From Rhizomys pruinosus (taxonomy: Eukaryota; Chordata; Mammalia; Rodentia; Spalacidae): a stretch of DNA of 64,000 nucleotides. Positions 12,111 through 25,207 of this stretch are shown here, piece after piece; position 1 is the stretch's first letter, and each line of letters opens with the position of its first letter. Location of the stretch: assembly GCA_009823505.1 (NCBI GenBank), contig VZQC01002907.1:1106254-1170253 (forward strand). The letters are read 5' to 3'. The notes beneath the pieces are model-generated. The model had not been told where the DNA came from. It worked only from the letters and a program-made list of their open reading frames with translations, and made no database searches. The translations under genes were made by a program, and so were the position numbers.

Positions 12111-12488
12111 CCTAAAGTTATCTTATTGTATAAAGTGTAGAATCTATGTTCAGACAAGTTAAAGAGTCTGCCCAACATTGCACACATAGTAAACGACAAG
12201 GCCAGAGGCCAAACCCCATCAAGTCTTTTGCTGACAATTATGTTTCCAGTTCTTCAGATAGCTACTGGCAAGTCTGGCAATACTGAGCACTCAATAAAAT
12301 GTGGCTTCTGAATGAGAACATCTGTCTTCCTCTCCAACTATTCTCTGTCAACAATTTACCTTTATTTTCTCAGAGAGGGTTATAAAATTCACACAATAAA
12401 AGGGTTAAATAAGCAGTGAGCTTAATTTCTGTAATATCTAGTAAAACTGTATGTAAGATAGAAAATCTCAAGATAGGACATTATTTTT

Positions 12489-12710
12489 ATTTATTTTGTT
12501 ATTTATTCTTTATGTGAATGAATGTACTGTCTGCATGCAGGTGTGTGTACCCGTGTTGTGCAATGCCATGGAGGTCAGAAGAGGGCGTTGGATTCCCCTG
12601 GAACTGGAGTTAAAGACAGTTCTCAGAGGCCATGTGGGTGCTGGGGATCGAAACTGGGTCCTCTGCAAGAGCAGTCAGCACTCTTAACCGCTAGGCCATC
12701 TCTCCAGCCC
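12489..12710 (-). mobile_element. B2 SINE with target-site duplication
   Basis: Short-form B2 in reverse, head at the right end (ctaggccatctctccagccc). The perfect 14-bp duplication aggacattattttt lies at 12475-12488 and from 12711. The open frames here are translations of the SINE, not genes. Confidence 0.94.
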
Positions 12711-12725
12711 AGGACATTATTTTTT

Positions 12726-13659
<934 letters not shown>

Positions 13660-13907
13660 GTTTTTAAAATATTTTATTGAAGTCTTGTGCATTTCATACA
13701 TCATTTCTCAATTTAGACTCTTTTCCCTTTCCATGCCCCTACCCTACTCAAGTTCATGAATTCTGCCATATATCTTGTATCTTTTTCTGAGTCTTTTTAA
13801 AGTTTTTCAAAGCAGAGGTTCACTACTTTTGGGAAAACTTTACTGTTTGAGTCTGTTCTTTGTCCCAGTTCTTTTGTTGTTGTTGTTCCTTACAATTTGT
13901 ATTGCTT

Positions 13908-13972
13908 CAACATATGCATATATATACATATATGTATATATATATATATATGTATATGTGTGTGTGTGTGTC
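13908..13972. repeat. (TA)n/(TG)n microsatellite in the L1 3'UTR
   Basis: Alternating TA with interspersed G, then (TG)8 ending near 13970. It lies inside the antisense L1 3'UTR. Confidence 0.85.
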
Positions 13973-14063
13973 ACATCTATACTAAAATTATGTTGTCTGA
14001 AAATAAACTGTATGTTATTTCCAAATCATATTTTAGGATTCACATTTTTCCCTTTTAATTTTA

Positions 14064-14192
14064 ACTCCAGTTCCAGAGGAATCCAATGCCCTCTTCTGAC
14101 CTCCGCAGCATTGCACAACACGGGTGCACAAACCTCCATGCAGACAATACATTCACACACATAAATTAATAAATAAATAAAATAAAAATTAA
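14064..14192 (+). mobile_element. B2 SINE, 5' truncated
   Basis: Only the 3' half is present, from 'aactccagttccagaggaat' to the tail (aataaataaataaaat). It lies inside the 3'UTR of the antisense L1, so it is younger than that L1. TTTTAATTTTAA/AAAATTAAAA at its edges may be remnants of the target. Confidence 0.8.
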
Positions 14193-16407
14193 AATATGCA
14201 TACATACCCTCCATCCATATACCAAGATTACAAGGTCTGAAACTAAGTGGTATTTTAATTCTAGATCCTGTTAAGGGATTCACATCATAAGAGCACAGTT
14301 GCTTTCAGATAAAGAGGAGTATAACATTAATGTTGCTCAGTTTGCCTTACAACTAGGTACTTGGTGCTAGCATCCACAAATGAGGGATACCATTCATCCT
14401 TTGTTTTTCTGGGACTGTGTTACTTCACTTAGCATAATATCTTCTAGTTCTATCCATTTACCTGCAAAGTTCATGATGCTATCTTTCCTTACTGCTGCAT
14501 AAAACTCCATTGTGTAGATGTACCACATTTTCTCTATCCACTTGTCTGTTGAGGGGCATGTGGTTTGGTTCCAGCTCTTCACTATTGTGAAGAGAGCTGC
14601 AATAAACATGGGTGTGCATGTATCTCTGGAGTAGGATGAGTCTTGTGGGTATATACCCAGGAATTATATGATTGGGTCAGGTGGTGGGTTCATTTTGAAT
14701 CTTTTAAGGGTTCTCCACACTGTTTTCCATAGAGGTTGTATGAGTTTACATTCCCACCAGCAGTGGATGAGTGTTCCCCTCTCCCCACACCCTCTCCAGA
14801 ATTTGGTATCATTTGTTTTCTTGATTCTAGCCAGTCTTATCAGAGTGAGATGGTATCTTAAAGTGGCTTTAATTTGCATTTCTTTAATTATTAACCATGT
14901 TGAACACTTTTAAAGATGTTTCTCTGCCATCTTTATTTCCTCACTTGTGAAGTCTCTATTCAGCTCTTTATCTTTTGAGTGAGTCATTTGTTTTCTTCTG
15001 TTTTTTGAGTAGTTTTTATATTCTGGAAGTTAATGCTCTGTCAGAAGTATCAGCAGTGAAGATTTTCTCCCACTCTGCAGGTTTTTTCTTCACTTCTCTA
15101 GTTGTTTCTTTCACTGTACAGAGCTTTTGAGTTTAAGGAGGTGCCACTTGTTCATTCTCAACCTTATTTCCTGCATAGCTGCTGTCTAATTTAGAAAGTC
15201 TTCTCTTACATCTATGTGTTTTAGGTTGCTGCCAACTTTTTCTTCTATCACCTTCAGAGTTTCAAGTTTCACGTTGAGGTCTTTGATCCATTTGGAGTTG
15301 ATTTTTGTACAGGGTGAGAGGTAAGGTTTTAATTTTATTCTTCTACAAGTGGTGATCCAGTTTTGCCAACACCATTTGCTGAAGATGCTGTCCCTCCTCC
15401 ATTGAGTCTTCTTGGCACCCTTTGTCAAATATTAGGTGACTAAAATTTGTATGTGCTCAAGTTTGGATCTTCAAATTTGTTCCATTGGGCTACAGGTCTG
15501 TTTATGTGCCAACACCAGGCTGTTTTTATGACTATAGCCCTGTAATATAGGTTGAAGTCTGGTATAGCGATCCCCCCCTGTATTGCACTTTTTGCTCAGT
15601 GTCGCTTTGGCTATTCAGGGTCTTTTGTTTTTCCATATGAATTTAAGGGTTTTGTTCCAAGTCTGTGAAGAAACTCATGGGGATTTTAATTGGGATTGCA
15701 TTGAATCTGTATATTACTTTGAGTAGAATGGACATTTTTACTATATTAATTTTTTCAATCCATGAGCATGGGAGATCTTTCCATCTTCTGATGACTTCTT
15801 CAATCTCCTGCTTCAGGGGTTTAAAATTTTTGTTGTAGAGATCTTTGGTATCTTTGGTTAGGTTTGTTCCTAGGTATTTTATTGTTTTTGAGGCTATTGT
15901 GACTGGGAAGGTCTCCTTATATTCCTTCTTCAGTTGCTTTTTGTTGGTATAAAGAAAGGCTTCTTATTTTTCTAGGTTAATTTTGTATCCTGCCACTTTA
16001 CTGAAAGTCTTAACTGCTTCTAGGAGTTTTCTGGTGGAGTTTTTAGCATCCCCTAGGTAACCTATCATTTGATCTGCAAAAAGGGATAGCTTGACTTCCT
16101 CTTTTCCAATTAGTACTCCTTTAATTTTCCTTTCTTGTCTTATTGCCCTAGCAAGCTTTTCAAGCACTATACTGAAGAGGAATGGCAATTAGGGGGAGCC
16201 TTGCTGGGTTCCTGCCTTTAAGGGAAATTCTTCTAACTTTTCTCCATTTAGGATGATGTTGGCTGTGGGTTTGTTGTATATGGCTTTGATTATGATGAGG
16301 AATGTTCTCTCCAGTCCAATTCCCTCTGGGACTTTAAGCATGAAGGGAAGCTGGATTTTGTTGAAGACTTTTTCTGTATCAATTGAGATGATCATGTAGA
16401 TTTTCTT

Positions 16408-17140
16408 TCTTTCTTTATTTTTTTTATTGATGCTTTGTGTATTTCATACATCATTTTTCCAATTCAGTTCAGGCATATATCCCCTTCCCTTCCCCCCACC
16501 CCACCCCTACCCATCCCAGATCATGCATTCTGCCGTAACTTTTCTGCATCTTTCTCTGCTTTTTTGTTTTGTTTTGTTTGGTTTTCATTTTTTTAACAAT
16601 AAGTGATAATTTGTGAGTACAAGCATCCTTCATGTAAAACCAATTTGCAAGCAGTTGTGCCCAAACCCACACAGCTCATGGGTCCTACCATCCAGTAGGG
16701 GGGTTGTATGTTCAATCAAGTTGATCAAATGAGTGTCCAGTCTATATTGTTGTAGTTTCACCATTCACTCCAATTGCAGCCCTTACATTCTACCACGCCC
16801 CCTCTTCTGCAGATTGTTCCCTAGGCTTAGAAAAGGGGCACAGGTGGATGAGAAGCAAAACACTCTACTTTCTCTGGAGCTGATGTCTTGGTCTCTAGTC
16901 AATTCTGGCTGTTTTCTTTCATGGGCTGCCAGCTTGTCCAGGCATAACCTTTCGATCCTACTAATGAAGCACATGCAATTAGATATTTAGGTATTTAAAC
17001 AGTATAATATATAGTCTTTCGATCCTACTAATGAAGCACACGCAATTAGATATATAGGTATTTAAACAGTACTAATTGTTATGGTAGGTTACTTTGGTAT
17101 AGACACAGATGTTTGGATGGTATGTTAATTCATGAATTAC
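16408..17140 (-). mobile_element. Composite retroposon copy, inserted into the L1 RT region
   Basis: Left end is a T-rich tail followed by the complement of an L1-type 3'UTR end (tgtatttcatacatcat, then the polypyrimidine block near 16480-16505). The rest, to about 17140, is the non-L1 5' module shared with 23418-24062. A unit of about 67 bp beginning ctttcgatcctactaatgaag is tandemly duplicated (from 16949 and from 17016). Host L1 ORF2 sequence resumes at once on the right (ttgaaccatccctacatctc). A short duplication attttctt at 16400-16407 and 17141-17148 may be the target-site duplication. A 63-codon frame on the minus strand (16783-16974, starting MCFISRIERL) is conserved in the other copy. 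Confidence 0.8.
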
Positions 17141-17440
17141 ATTTTCTTCTGTTAAGTATGGCAGGATCTTGAACCATCCCTACATCTCTGGTATGAATCC
17201 AACTTGGTCATAATGGATGATCTTTTTGATGTGGGTCTGTATGCGGTTTGCAAGTATTTTGTTGAGAATTTTTGCATCTATGTTCATTAATGAATGGGTC
17301 TATTGTTTTCTTTTTTTTGGTTGTGTCTTTGCATGGTTTTGGTATTAGAATGATGCTGGCTTCGTAGAAGGAATTTGGGCAACTTCCTTCTGTTTGTATC
17401 CTTCTGAACAATACTGTGACAATTTCATTGGTGACAGGAA

Positions 17441-17925
17441 TATTATTAACTTGGAGATTAATGATTTAAAACATTTTATCTTTACAGAATATTTTATTTG
17501 TAGGTGAAAAATTGCAAAGTAATATTAAAATTAGATGTTTATTATTAAAATTAGATAAAATTAGATAAATTTCAAATAGGTAATATATGTACTCCTTATA
17601 TTTTTACATGGCTACACAACATAAGAATATTATATATCAATATTATATATAGATATATGTATATATTAACAAACTTTCCTTAGGAGGTTATACAACTGCA
17701 TATGTGATATTCATGGAAAGATCTTTCCTGTGCATTCTTCCAGTATGATTCAAGAACAGTTTTTATTTTATTGGCAATTATATTTCTTGATTTAATAATA
17801 TGTTGACTTAAGTAGATATTTATACATCTAGAATTTTATGCCATTTTTTCCTAATAATAGTTTCCTCTGAAAACCTTAGTTCTATATAGTAAATTTATGT
17901 AATTTCATATAAAAAGCATGACACT
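17441..17925 (+). other. MALRD1 intron, AT-rich
   Basis: Very AT-rich with direct repeats of 'ttaaaattagat' near 17520-17570. No gene or repeat family recognised. Confidence 0.5.
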
Positions 17926-17927
17926 GC

Positions 17928-18068
17928 CACACATGGTGTCACATGCCTTTTTATCCCAATATTTCAGAGGCAGAGGCAAGCAAATCTCTGTGAGATCCAG
18001 AGAAGCCTGATCTGCATAGTAAGTTCTAGGCCAACTTGGGGTACAGGGATACCCTGTATCAAAAAAAC
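17928..18068 (+). mobile_element. B1 SINE (diverged)
   Basis: B1 consensus can be followed: 'tggtgtcacatgcctttttatccc', 'gaggcagaggcaagcaaatctctgtgag', ending 'ccctgtatcaaaaaaac'. Its tail continues into a (CA)n tract. Confidence 0.8.
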
Positions 18069-18073
18069 AAAAC

Positions 18074-18076
<3 letters not shown>

Positions 18077-18107
<31 letters not shown>
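18077..18107. repeat. (CA)n microsatellite at a B1 tail
   Basis: About 15 CA units directly after the B1 A-tail. Confidence 0.95.
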
Positions 18108-18196
18108 AAAAATGACAAACAAATAGAATAAAATAAAAAGCATGACTCCACTAATTAAATGTTATATTCCCTTCTAAAATTTGTGTTTATTTGCAT

Positions 18197-18197
<1 letters not shown>

Positions 18198-18256
<59 letters not shown>
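18198..18256. repeat. (TA)n(TG)n microsatellite
   Basis: About 8 TA units followed by about 20 TG units. Confidence 0.95.
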
Positions 18257-18258
<2 letters not shown>

Positions 18259-18259
18259 T

Positions 18260-18430
18260 ATGATGTATGAGTGTGGTGTATATGTACCCCAGCCTGTGTG
18301 GGTATCATTGGACAACTTTCAGGACTCAATTATTTCCTTCCACTCTGGGTTCTAGGGATCTAAATTAGGTTGTCAGACTTGGGTGATAAACACATTTACC
18401 CTCTGAGTCATTTCTGCAGCCTGTTACTTT
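18260..18430 (-). mobile_element. Old B2/B3-like SINE relic
   Basis: The end 'ccctctgagtcatttctgcagcctg' resembles a degraded complement of a B2/B3 head, and the (TG)n to its left may descend from the SINE body or tail. Heavily diverged. Confidence 0.4.
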
Positions 18431-18554
18431 TAATTCATGAACCCTATCTAAATAATTATCCTGCTATATAAATTGTATTTTAAAAGAGTAATATTATCAA
18501 GTAAGTAATAAACCACTTTAGTTGTTTTAACAGAGGAACCGTAGCACCCTTACT

Positions 18555-18687
18555 GATTGTTTTCTGTCTCCATCTATATTCTTTGTCTCTTGTTCCTGTC
18601 TCCATGTCTCTGACTCTGTCCCACTCTGTCTCTTTCTATCTTTGTTTCTGCATGTGTCTCTCTGTCTTTGTCTCTGTCTCTGTCTCT

Positions 18688-18725
<38 letters not shown>
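18555..18725. repeat. TC-rich tract and (TG)n microsatellite
   Basis: Pyrimidine-rich 'tctctgtctttgtctctgtc' repeats from about 18555, followed by about 18 TG units (18689-18725). The open frames on both strands here are low-complexity translations. Confidence 0.9.
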
Positions 18726-18727
<2 letters not shown>

Positions 18728-18735
18728 CACTGTTT

Positions 18736-18872
18736 GTTTTTTTGAGCCCTCACTTTGTTGGCAAGGCTGGCCTCAAACTTTCTCTCGAGTATAGGTTTAG
18801 ACTGGAGCTCAAGATCTTCCAGCCTCAGTCTCCTGAGTGCTGGATTACAGATGCAAACCACCATGTTTTGCT
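18736..18872 (-). mobile_element. Old B1-like (7SL-derived) SINE relic
   Basis: The order 'tttttttgag ... caaggctggcctcaaact ... cctcagtctcctgagtgctgg ... ccaccatg' matches a diverged proto-B1/Alu-like monomer in reverse. Confidence 0.65.
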
Positions 18873-18974
18873 ACTTACTCTCTTGATGGGTTATTTTGCA
18901 TCATTCTAATAGATGATCCACAATAACTTGTCAGAGGAGAGTTACCCAAGCTCTCATTCATAGTCAGTATAATA

Positions 18975-19330
18975 CTGTGTTAGCTATCATTATAACAAAG
19001 ACTGTAGTTAGTTTACACAAAGAAAAAAGTTTTGAAGTTAGTAGTCTGGTTGAGTAGCTTCAATGCTCCTAGGCCTGTGGTAAGGCAAAATTTGGGGGCA
19101 GGATGTCATGGTGGAACAAAACCCTTTATTGCCCTTAAACAGAAAAGAAAGGAAAGGAATCGGACTGTGACCTATAATCTTCATGTCCACGAACTCAACA
19201 CCTTGGAGAGCTTCTGCTAGCATCACTGTCCTCAAGGATTTTACTACTTCCCAGTTGTGCCACATGGGAGTATCAACACTTTACCATGTGGACCTTTGGG
19301 GGATAAGGAAATCCAGACAATAGCAAGTAG
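18975..19330. mobile_element. Rodent DNA-transposon relic (URR1-like)
   Basis: Begins 'gttagctatcattataacaaag', then 'ggcaggatgtcatggtggaac'. It resembles the repeat type at 11112-11510. Tentative class. Confidence 0.3.
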
Positions 19331-20430
<1,100 letters not shown>

Positions 20431-20640
20431 AGGGGCTGAAGACATGGCTCAGTGGTTAAGAGAACTTGCTGTTCTTGTAGAGGACCTAAGTTCAATTCTT
20501 GGCACCCACACTGGGGCTAACAACTGACTATAATTCCAGTTCCAAGGGATCCAGCACCCTCTTCTGGCCTCCATGGGCACTAAATGCTCATGATATATAC
20601 ATGCAGGCAAAACTCTCATACACATAATTTTTTTTTAATT
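20431..20640 (+). mobile_element. B2/B3-type SINE (older copy)
   Basis: Head 'aggggctgaagacatggctcag', degraded tRNA-like boxes, 'catgcaggcaaaactctcat' near the 3' end, and T-interrupted tail at about 20628. Located in the short intron between two MALRD1 exons. Confidence 0.8.
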
Positions 20641-21476
20641 TAGGTTGTTGTAATATTAGCATATAAAACCAGTGTAAATCTAATAACCAAAGAAAATTTC
20701 AAGTATTACTTAGATTACAACATACAAACTGGAAATAATTGTATGTCAGCATATTAGGGATTATCAATAATTGTGAGGCCCATGGTTTTGATGGGAATTA
20801 AGTTTGAAGAATAAGCTTAGCTATTAAATCTGTTAAAACTCAGCTAATAGAGTGGGTTCCCCAATAACATTTATGTAGATGAGCATTGTCTTCCTACTCC
20901 TAATTACCTGAGTTTGAGTTCTATGGATGGGAGAAGCCCATTAGTTAATATTGAACCTGATGTCTTCTGTTTATGTAGCCAAGGCACAGGTAGCCAAGCT
21001 GATTGTCAATCATCAGCAAACATCTCAGTGATCTTATGTTTATTTAGTTATCTATGAAGTACAATTCTATGAAGTACATTCTGTAACAGGTATATCTCCA
21101 GTTTATCAATTTGAACACCAAAGTATCTGGGCTTCCAGCTTCCATACACATGAAACTCTGAGAACTTTGCTCTTGTTTTGGATCTGATGGATGGAGAAGG
21201 GAGGGGAAGTGGGTGGATGGCTCCTGCCCGGTGTCTAGACACTGTGTGTAGAAACTGTATGCCAACTCTACAGATATCAGCAGTGTTGTTGGCCTTGTTA
21301 CATTCTTAGGCACCAATGCCTAAGACTTTGATGATGCTTGGCTTTCTGGGTCACTTTCATTATGGAGGTATTTTTATAAGAGTCAAGCTTGATGTACTTG
21401 ATATGTTGTTTGTGTTCTGAACTTCTTGATTGACTGCTTCATTGTTAATTAGCTCTTATTCATTTAAACTTTTTAG
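20641..21476 (+). other. MALRD1 intron
   Basis: Unique intron up to the acceptor ttaaactttttag before 21477. The short minus-strand frames at 21044-21316 are unsupported. Confidence 0.5.
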
Positions 21477-22600
<1,124 letters not shown>

Positions 22601-22604
22601 AAAA

Positions 22605-22930
22605 ATTTTCTTAGGCTGAGAGATGGAATAATTGGATAAGTTCCTGTTATGCAAGAATTGGGACTTGGGTTTGCATCCCCAGTACCCATGTAAGAGGCCA
22701 GGATATGGCATGGGTTTGTAACTGCAGCACTGGAAGATGGACGCGAATGGGTCACTGAGGCTAATTAGCCAGCCCACATGGCCATTTGGCAAGCTCCAGT
22801 TTCCATGAGAAACATTTCTTAAAAATTAAGGTGCACAGTGATTGAGGAAGATACCTGATGTTGACCTCTAGCGTTGTCACAGGAACTCACCTGCAGGCAC
22901 TCTTCCATGAATGTGTGCACATACCCACAT
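22605..22930 (+). mobile_element. B4 SINE (tRNA/ID head fused to B1-like part), diverged
   Basis: Head 'ggctgagagatggaataattgg', a middle part 'ggatatggcatgggtttgtaactgcagcactgg' and the tail region 'aagatacctgatgttgacctctagc ... catgaatgtgtgcacatac' follow the B4 layout. Confidence 0.6.
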
Positions 22931-23400
22931 CAACATGTATAAACTATGTACTATCTGCACAGATACATATAAAGCTTAGAGTCATTGATATAGAAGTTGT
23001 GTTTATGTCACACAGGTATTTGTTTATTGAAAAAAATGTAAACCAAACATAAATGTACATAAGCTAAGCAAAAACACATTTCGGTAATCTTGAAGGATAT
23101 ATTTATAAATGTTTATCTTTAGCTTTGAATATTATTGTTAAGTTTTGGTTAATTTTCTGCATCAAATTCTTGTACAGTTACTTCATTACCATTTTCACTT
23201 ATGACTTACCCATTTAGCATGCTATCAGTTCAATAGCATAGATATGCCTTTGAAAACAATTTATAATACATGCACTGTAGCCATCAAAGATAGAATTTTT
23301 CAGTACTCAAAATATTAATTTACTTCTGTCTAAATTTTACTCTCTGTTCCTATACTGAATATTTTAGGAATTTTGGCATTTAGGAAATTAATGCACTAGC
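22931..23400 (+). other. MALRD1 intron, nothing recognised
   Basis: AT-rich intron between the B4 and the composite retroposon. Confidence 0.4.
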
Positions 23401-23417
23401 ATTAGATATTTATTAAA

Positions 23418-24062
23418 TATTTTTTTTTTATTTTTTTTTTAATTTTTATTGATGGTTTGTGCATTTTATACATCATTTTCCAATTCAGATCAGGCATATT
23501 TCCCTTTCCCTTCCCCCCCACCCCCACCCCATCCCAGATCATGTATTCTGCCATAACTGTCCTGCATCTTTCAGGTTTATTTTTTTTCATTTTTTAGCTA
23601 TAAGTGATAATCCATGAGTATAAGCATCCTTCGTGCAAAACCAATCTATAGACTGTTGTGCCCAAACCCCCACAGTCCCACCATTCAGTGGAGGTTGACA
23701 GGTTGTTTGTTCAATCAAGTTGATCAAATGAGTGTCCAGACTACATCGCTGTAGTTTCACCGTTCACCCCAATCGCAGCCTTTACATTCTACCACGCCCC
23801 CTCTTCCGCAGATTGTTCCCTAGGCTTAGAAAAGGGGCACAGGTGGATGAGAAGTAAAACTGTCCTCTCTCTCTGGAGCTGTTGACTTGGATTCTGGTCA
23901 ATTCTGGCTGTTTCCTTTCATGGGCTGACAGTTTGTTCAGGAGTAACCTTTCGATCCTACTAATGAAGCACAAGCAATTAGATATATAGGTATTTAAGCA
24001 GCACTAATAGTTATGGTAGGTTACTTTGGCATAGACACATATGTTTGGATGTTAATTTATTT
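23418..24062 (-). mobile_element. Composite retroposon, complete copy with 17-bp target-site duplication
   Basis: A 645-bp unit flanked by the perfect 17-bp duplication attagatatttattaaa at 23401-23417 and 24063-24079. On the minus strand it starts AATAAATTAACATCC, contains a 63-codon frame (23782-23973, MCFISRIERL to GRGRM) that is also open in the copy at 16783-16974, then a block with CTAAGCCTAGGGAACAAT, then an A-rich joint, and ends in an L1-type 3'UTR tail (polypurine tract and poly(A)). There is no ORF2 sequence. The duplication length and poly(A) indicate L1-machinery mobilisation. Whether this is a non-autonomous element or a divergent L1 3'UTR lineage cannot be settled here. Confidence 0.85.
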
Positions 24063-24239
24063 ATTAGATATTTATTAAAAACTTACTGTCAATCATTTAT
24101 TCATTCTTTTGCTTGAAAAAAACGTTTGGACATAAAGTGTACTAGAAGGTTTTCAGTTGTCTCTGTCTGTCTCTCAGGTTTTTTTTATTCTTGAGAATAT
24201 AATGAACCCACAGCCACTGAAGTTAACTGTGGAAGACCT

Positions 24240-24382
24240 TTTTCTTTTTTGAGACATGAGTTCACAGAGTGCAGACTCTCTTGAATCTTACTATATGGTG
24301 GAGGCTGGGTTGGAATTTGTTGTCGTCCTTTTACCTCTCAAGTTCTGAGAATTATAGCCAAACTACACTAATGCCTGGCTTT
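24240..24382 (-). mobile_element. Old B1-like SINE relic
   Basis: The order 'cttttttgagacatgag ... ggaggctgggttgg ... acctctcaagttctgagaattatag ... ctaatgcctggc' matches a highly diverged proto-B1 in reverse. Confidence 0.5.
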
Positions 24383-25207
24383 TAGAAGCTGTTTTGTGAT
24401 AATTACTTTGCAAAATCCCTTGAAATTTTAGTGGGCCTACTCATACCAAAGCATTGATGCAAAAAATGATAAATTTGTTTCAGATACTACACAGGAAAAA
24501 GGAAAACTTTTTCAACTCCTTAGGATAAATTACCAAGAAAAGTTAGAATGAAATCTAAAAGTAGTCCATTTGTGATACTGATTCTAATTCATAAAGAATA
24601 ATTTTCTTCCTTTCATAGCATCGCTTATTTCTACTACACATTGCAAACATTCTTATATATTCCCAGTCTGCTCTTCCATGTTGCGTTTTGATCTTAGAGT
24701 TGCTAGAAACTGTTAGAGGATTACATGTAGAATTATTATAGTAATCAAACCATAAACTTTGATTTTCTAATTAGATCTGGATAGAAATGGAGAAAAATGT
24801 AGAAGCACCATAGCAACTGTTTCACAAGTTTACTTGGCAACCAATTAATTATTTGGGGCTAAATTCTACTTTTTCTGAAAATTCTAAGTACAGCTTGAAC
24901 ATGCGTAACAGCTACTTAAAGTGAAAACTACTGAAGTGTTATTAGTTAGAGGTGTCCCATGTACACCAGCACTAAGAATGAAAAACTGAACCCTGGGCAT
25001 AGAGTGTGTCAGATAGTAGAATAGAAGATAACTACGTATAATACATAAGTTTATATTGCTTTAAACTTATATAATTTAATATAGACTTTTGAAAATGCAA
25101 TCTATCAGAAAAAAGAAAAAGTTTGTTCTTTGGAATTTGAATACCATTTCTAAAAGATGGGAGATAGTCACCAAAAGCAATTTGAATATCTAAGAACTGT
25201 AACTTAT
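24383..25207 (+). other. MALRD1 intron, nothing recognised
   Basis: AT-rich intron. The 75-codon minus-strand frame at 25032-25259 has no coding signature. Confidence 0.4.

Larger units (their letters stand above)
13660..17440 (-). mobile_element. Antisense L1, 5' truncated, with two later insertions
   Basis: Left end is the 3' tail and 3'UTR (complement of gcatttcatacatcatttct at about 13690-13710). ORF2 C-terminal sequence runs from about 14395 (complement of the ends with [20 protein letters not shown] at 14770-14850), through the RT region with a degraded FADQ in place of FADD (about 16075), to an RT-proximal PNSFYEA block near 17370. Stops and frameshifts break ORF2 many times. It is interrupted by a truncated B2 (14064-14192) and by the composite retroposon (16408-17140). 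ORF1, the endonuclease domain and the 5'UTR are missing. Confidence 0.9.

Noticed and set aside
18527..18909. Ser/Val- and His/Thr-rich frames on both strands
   Set aside because: Translations of TG and TC microsatellite sequence.
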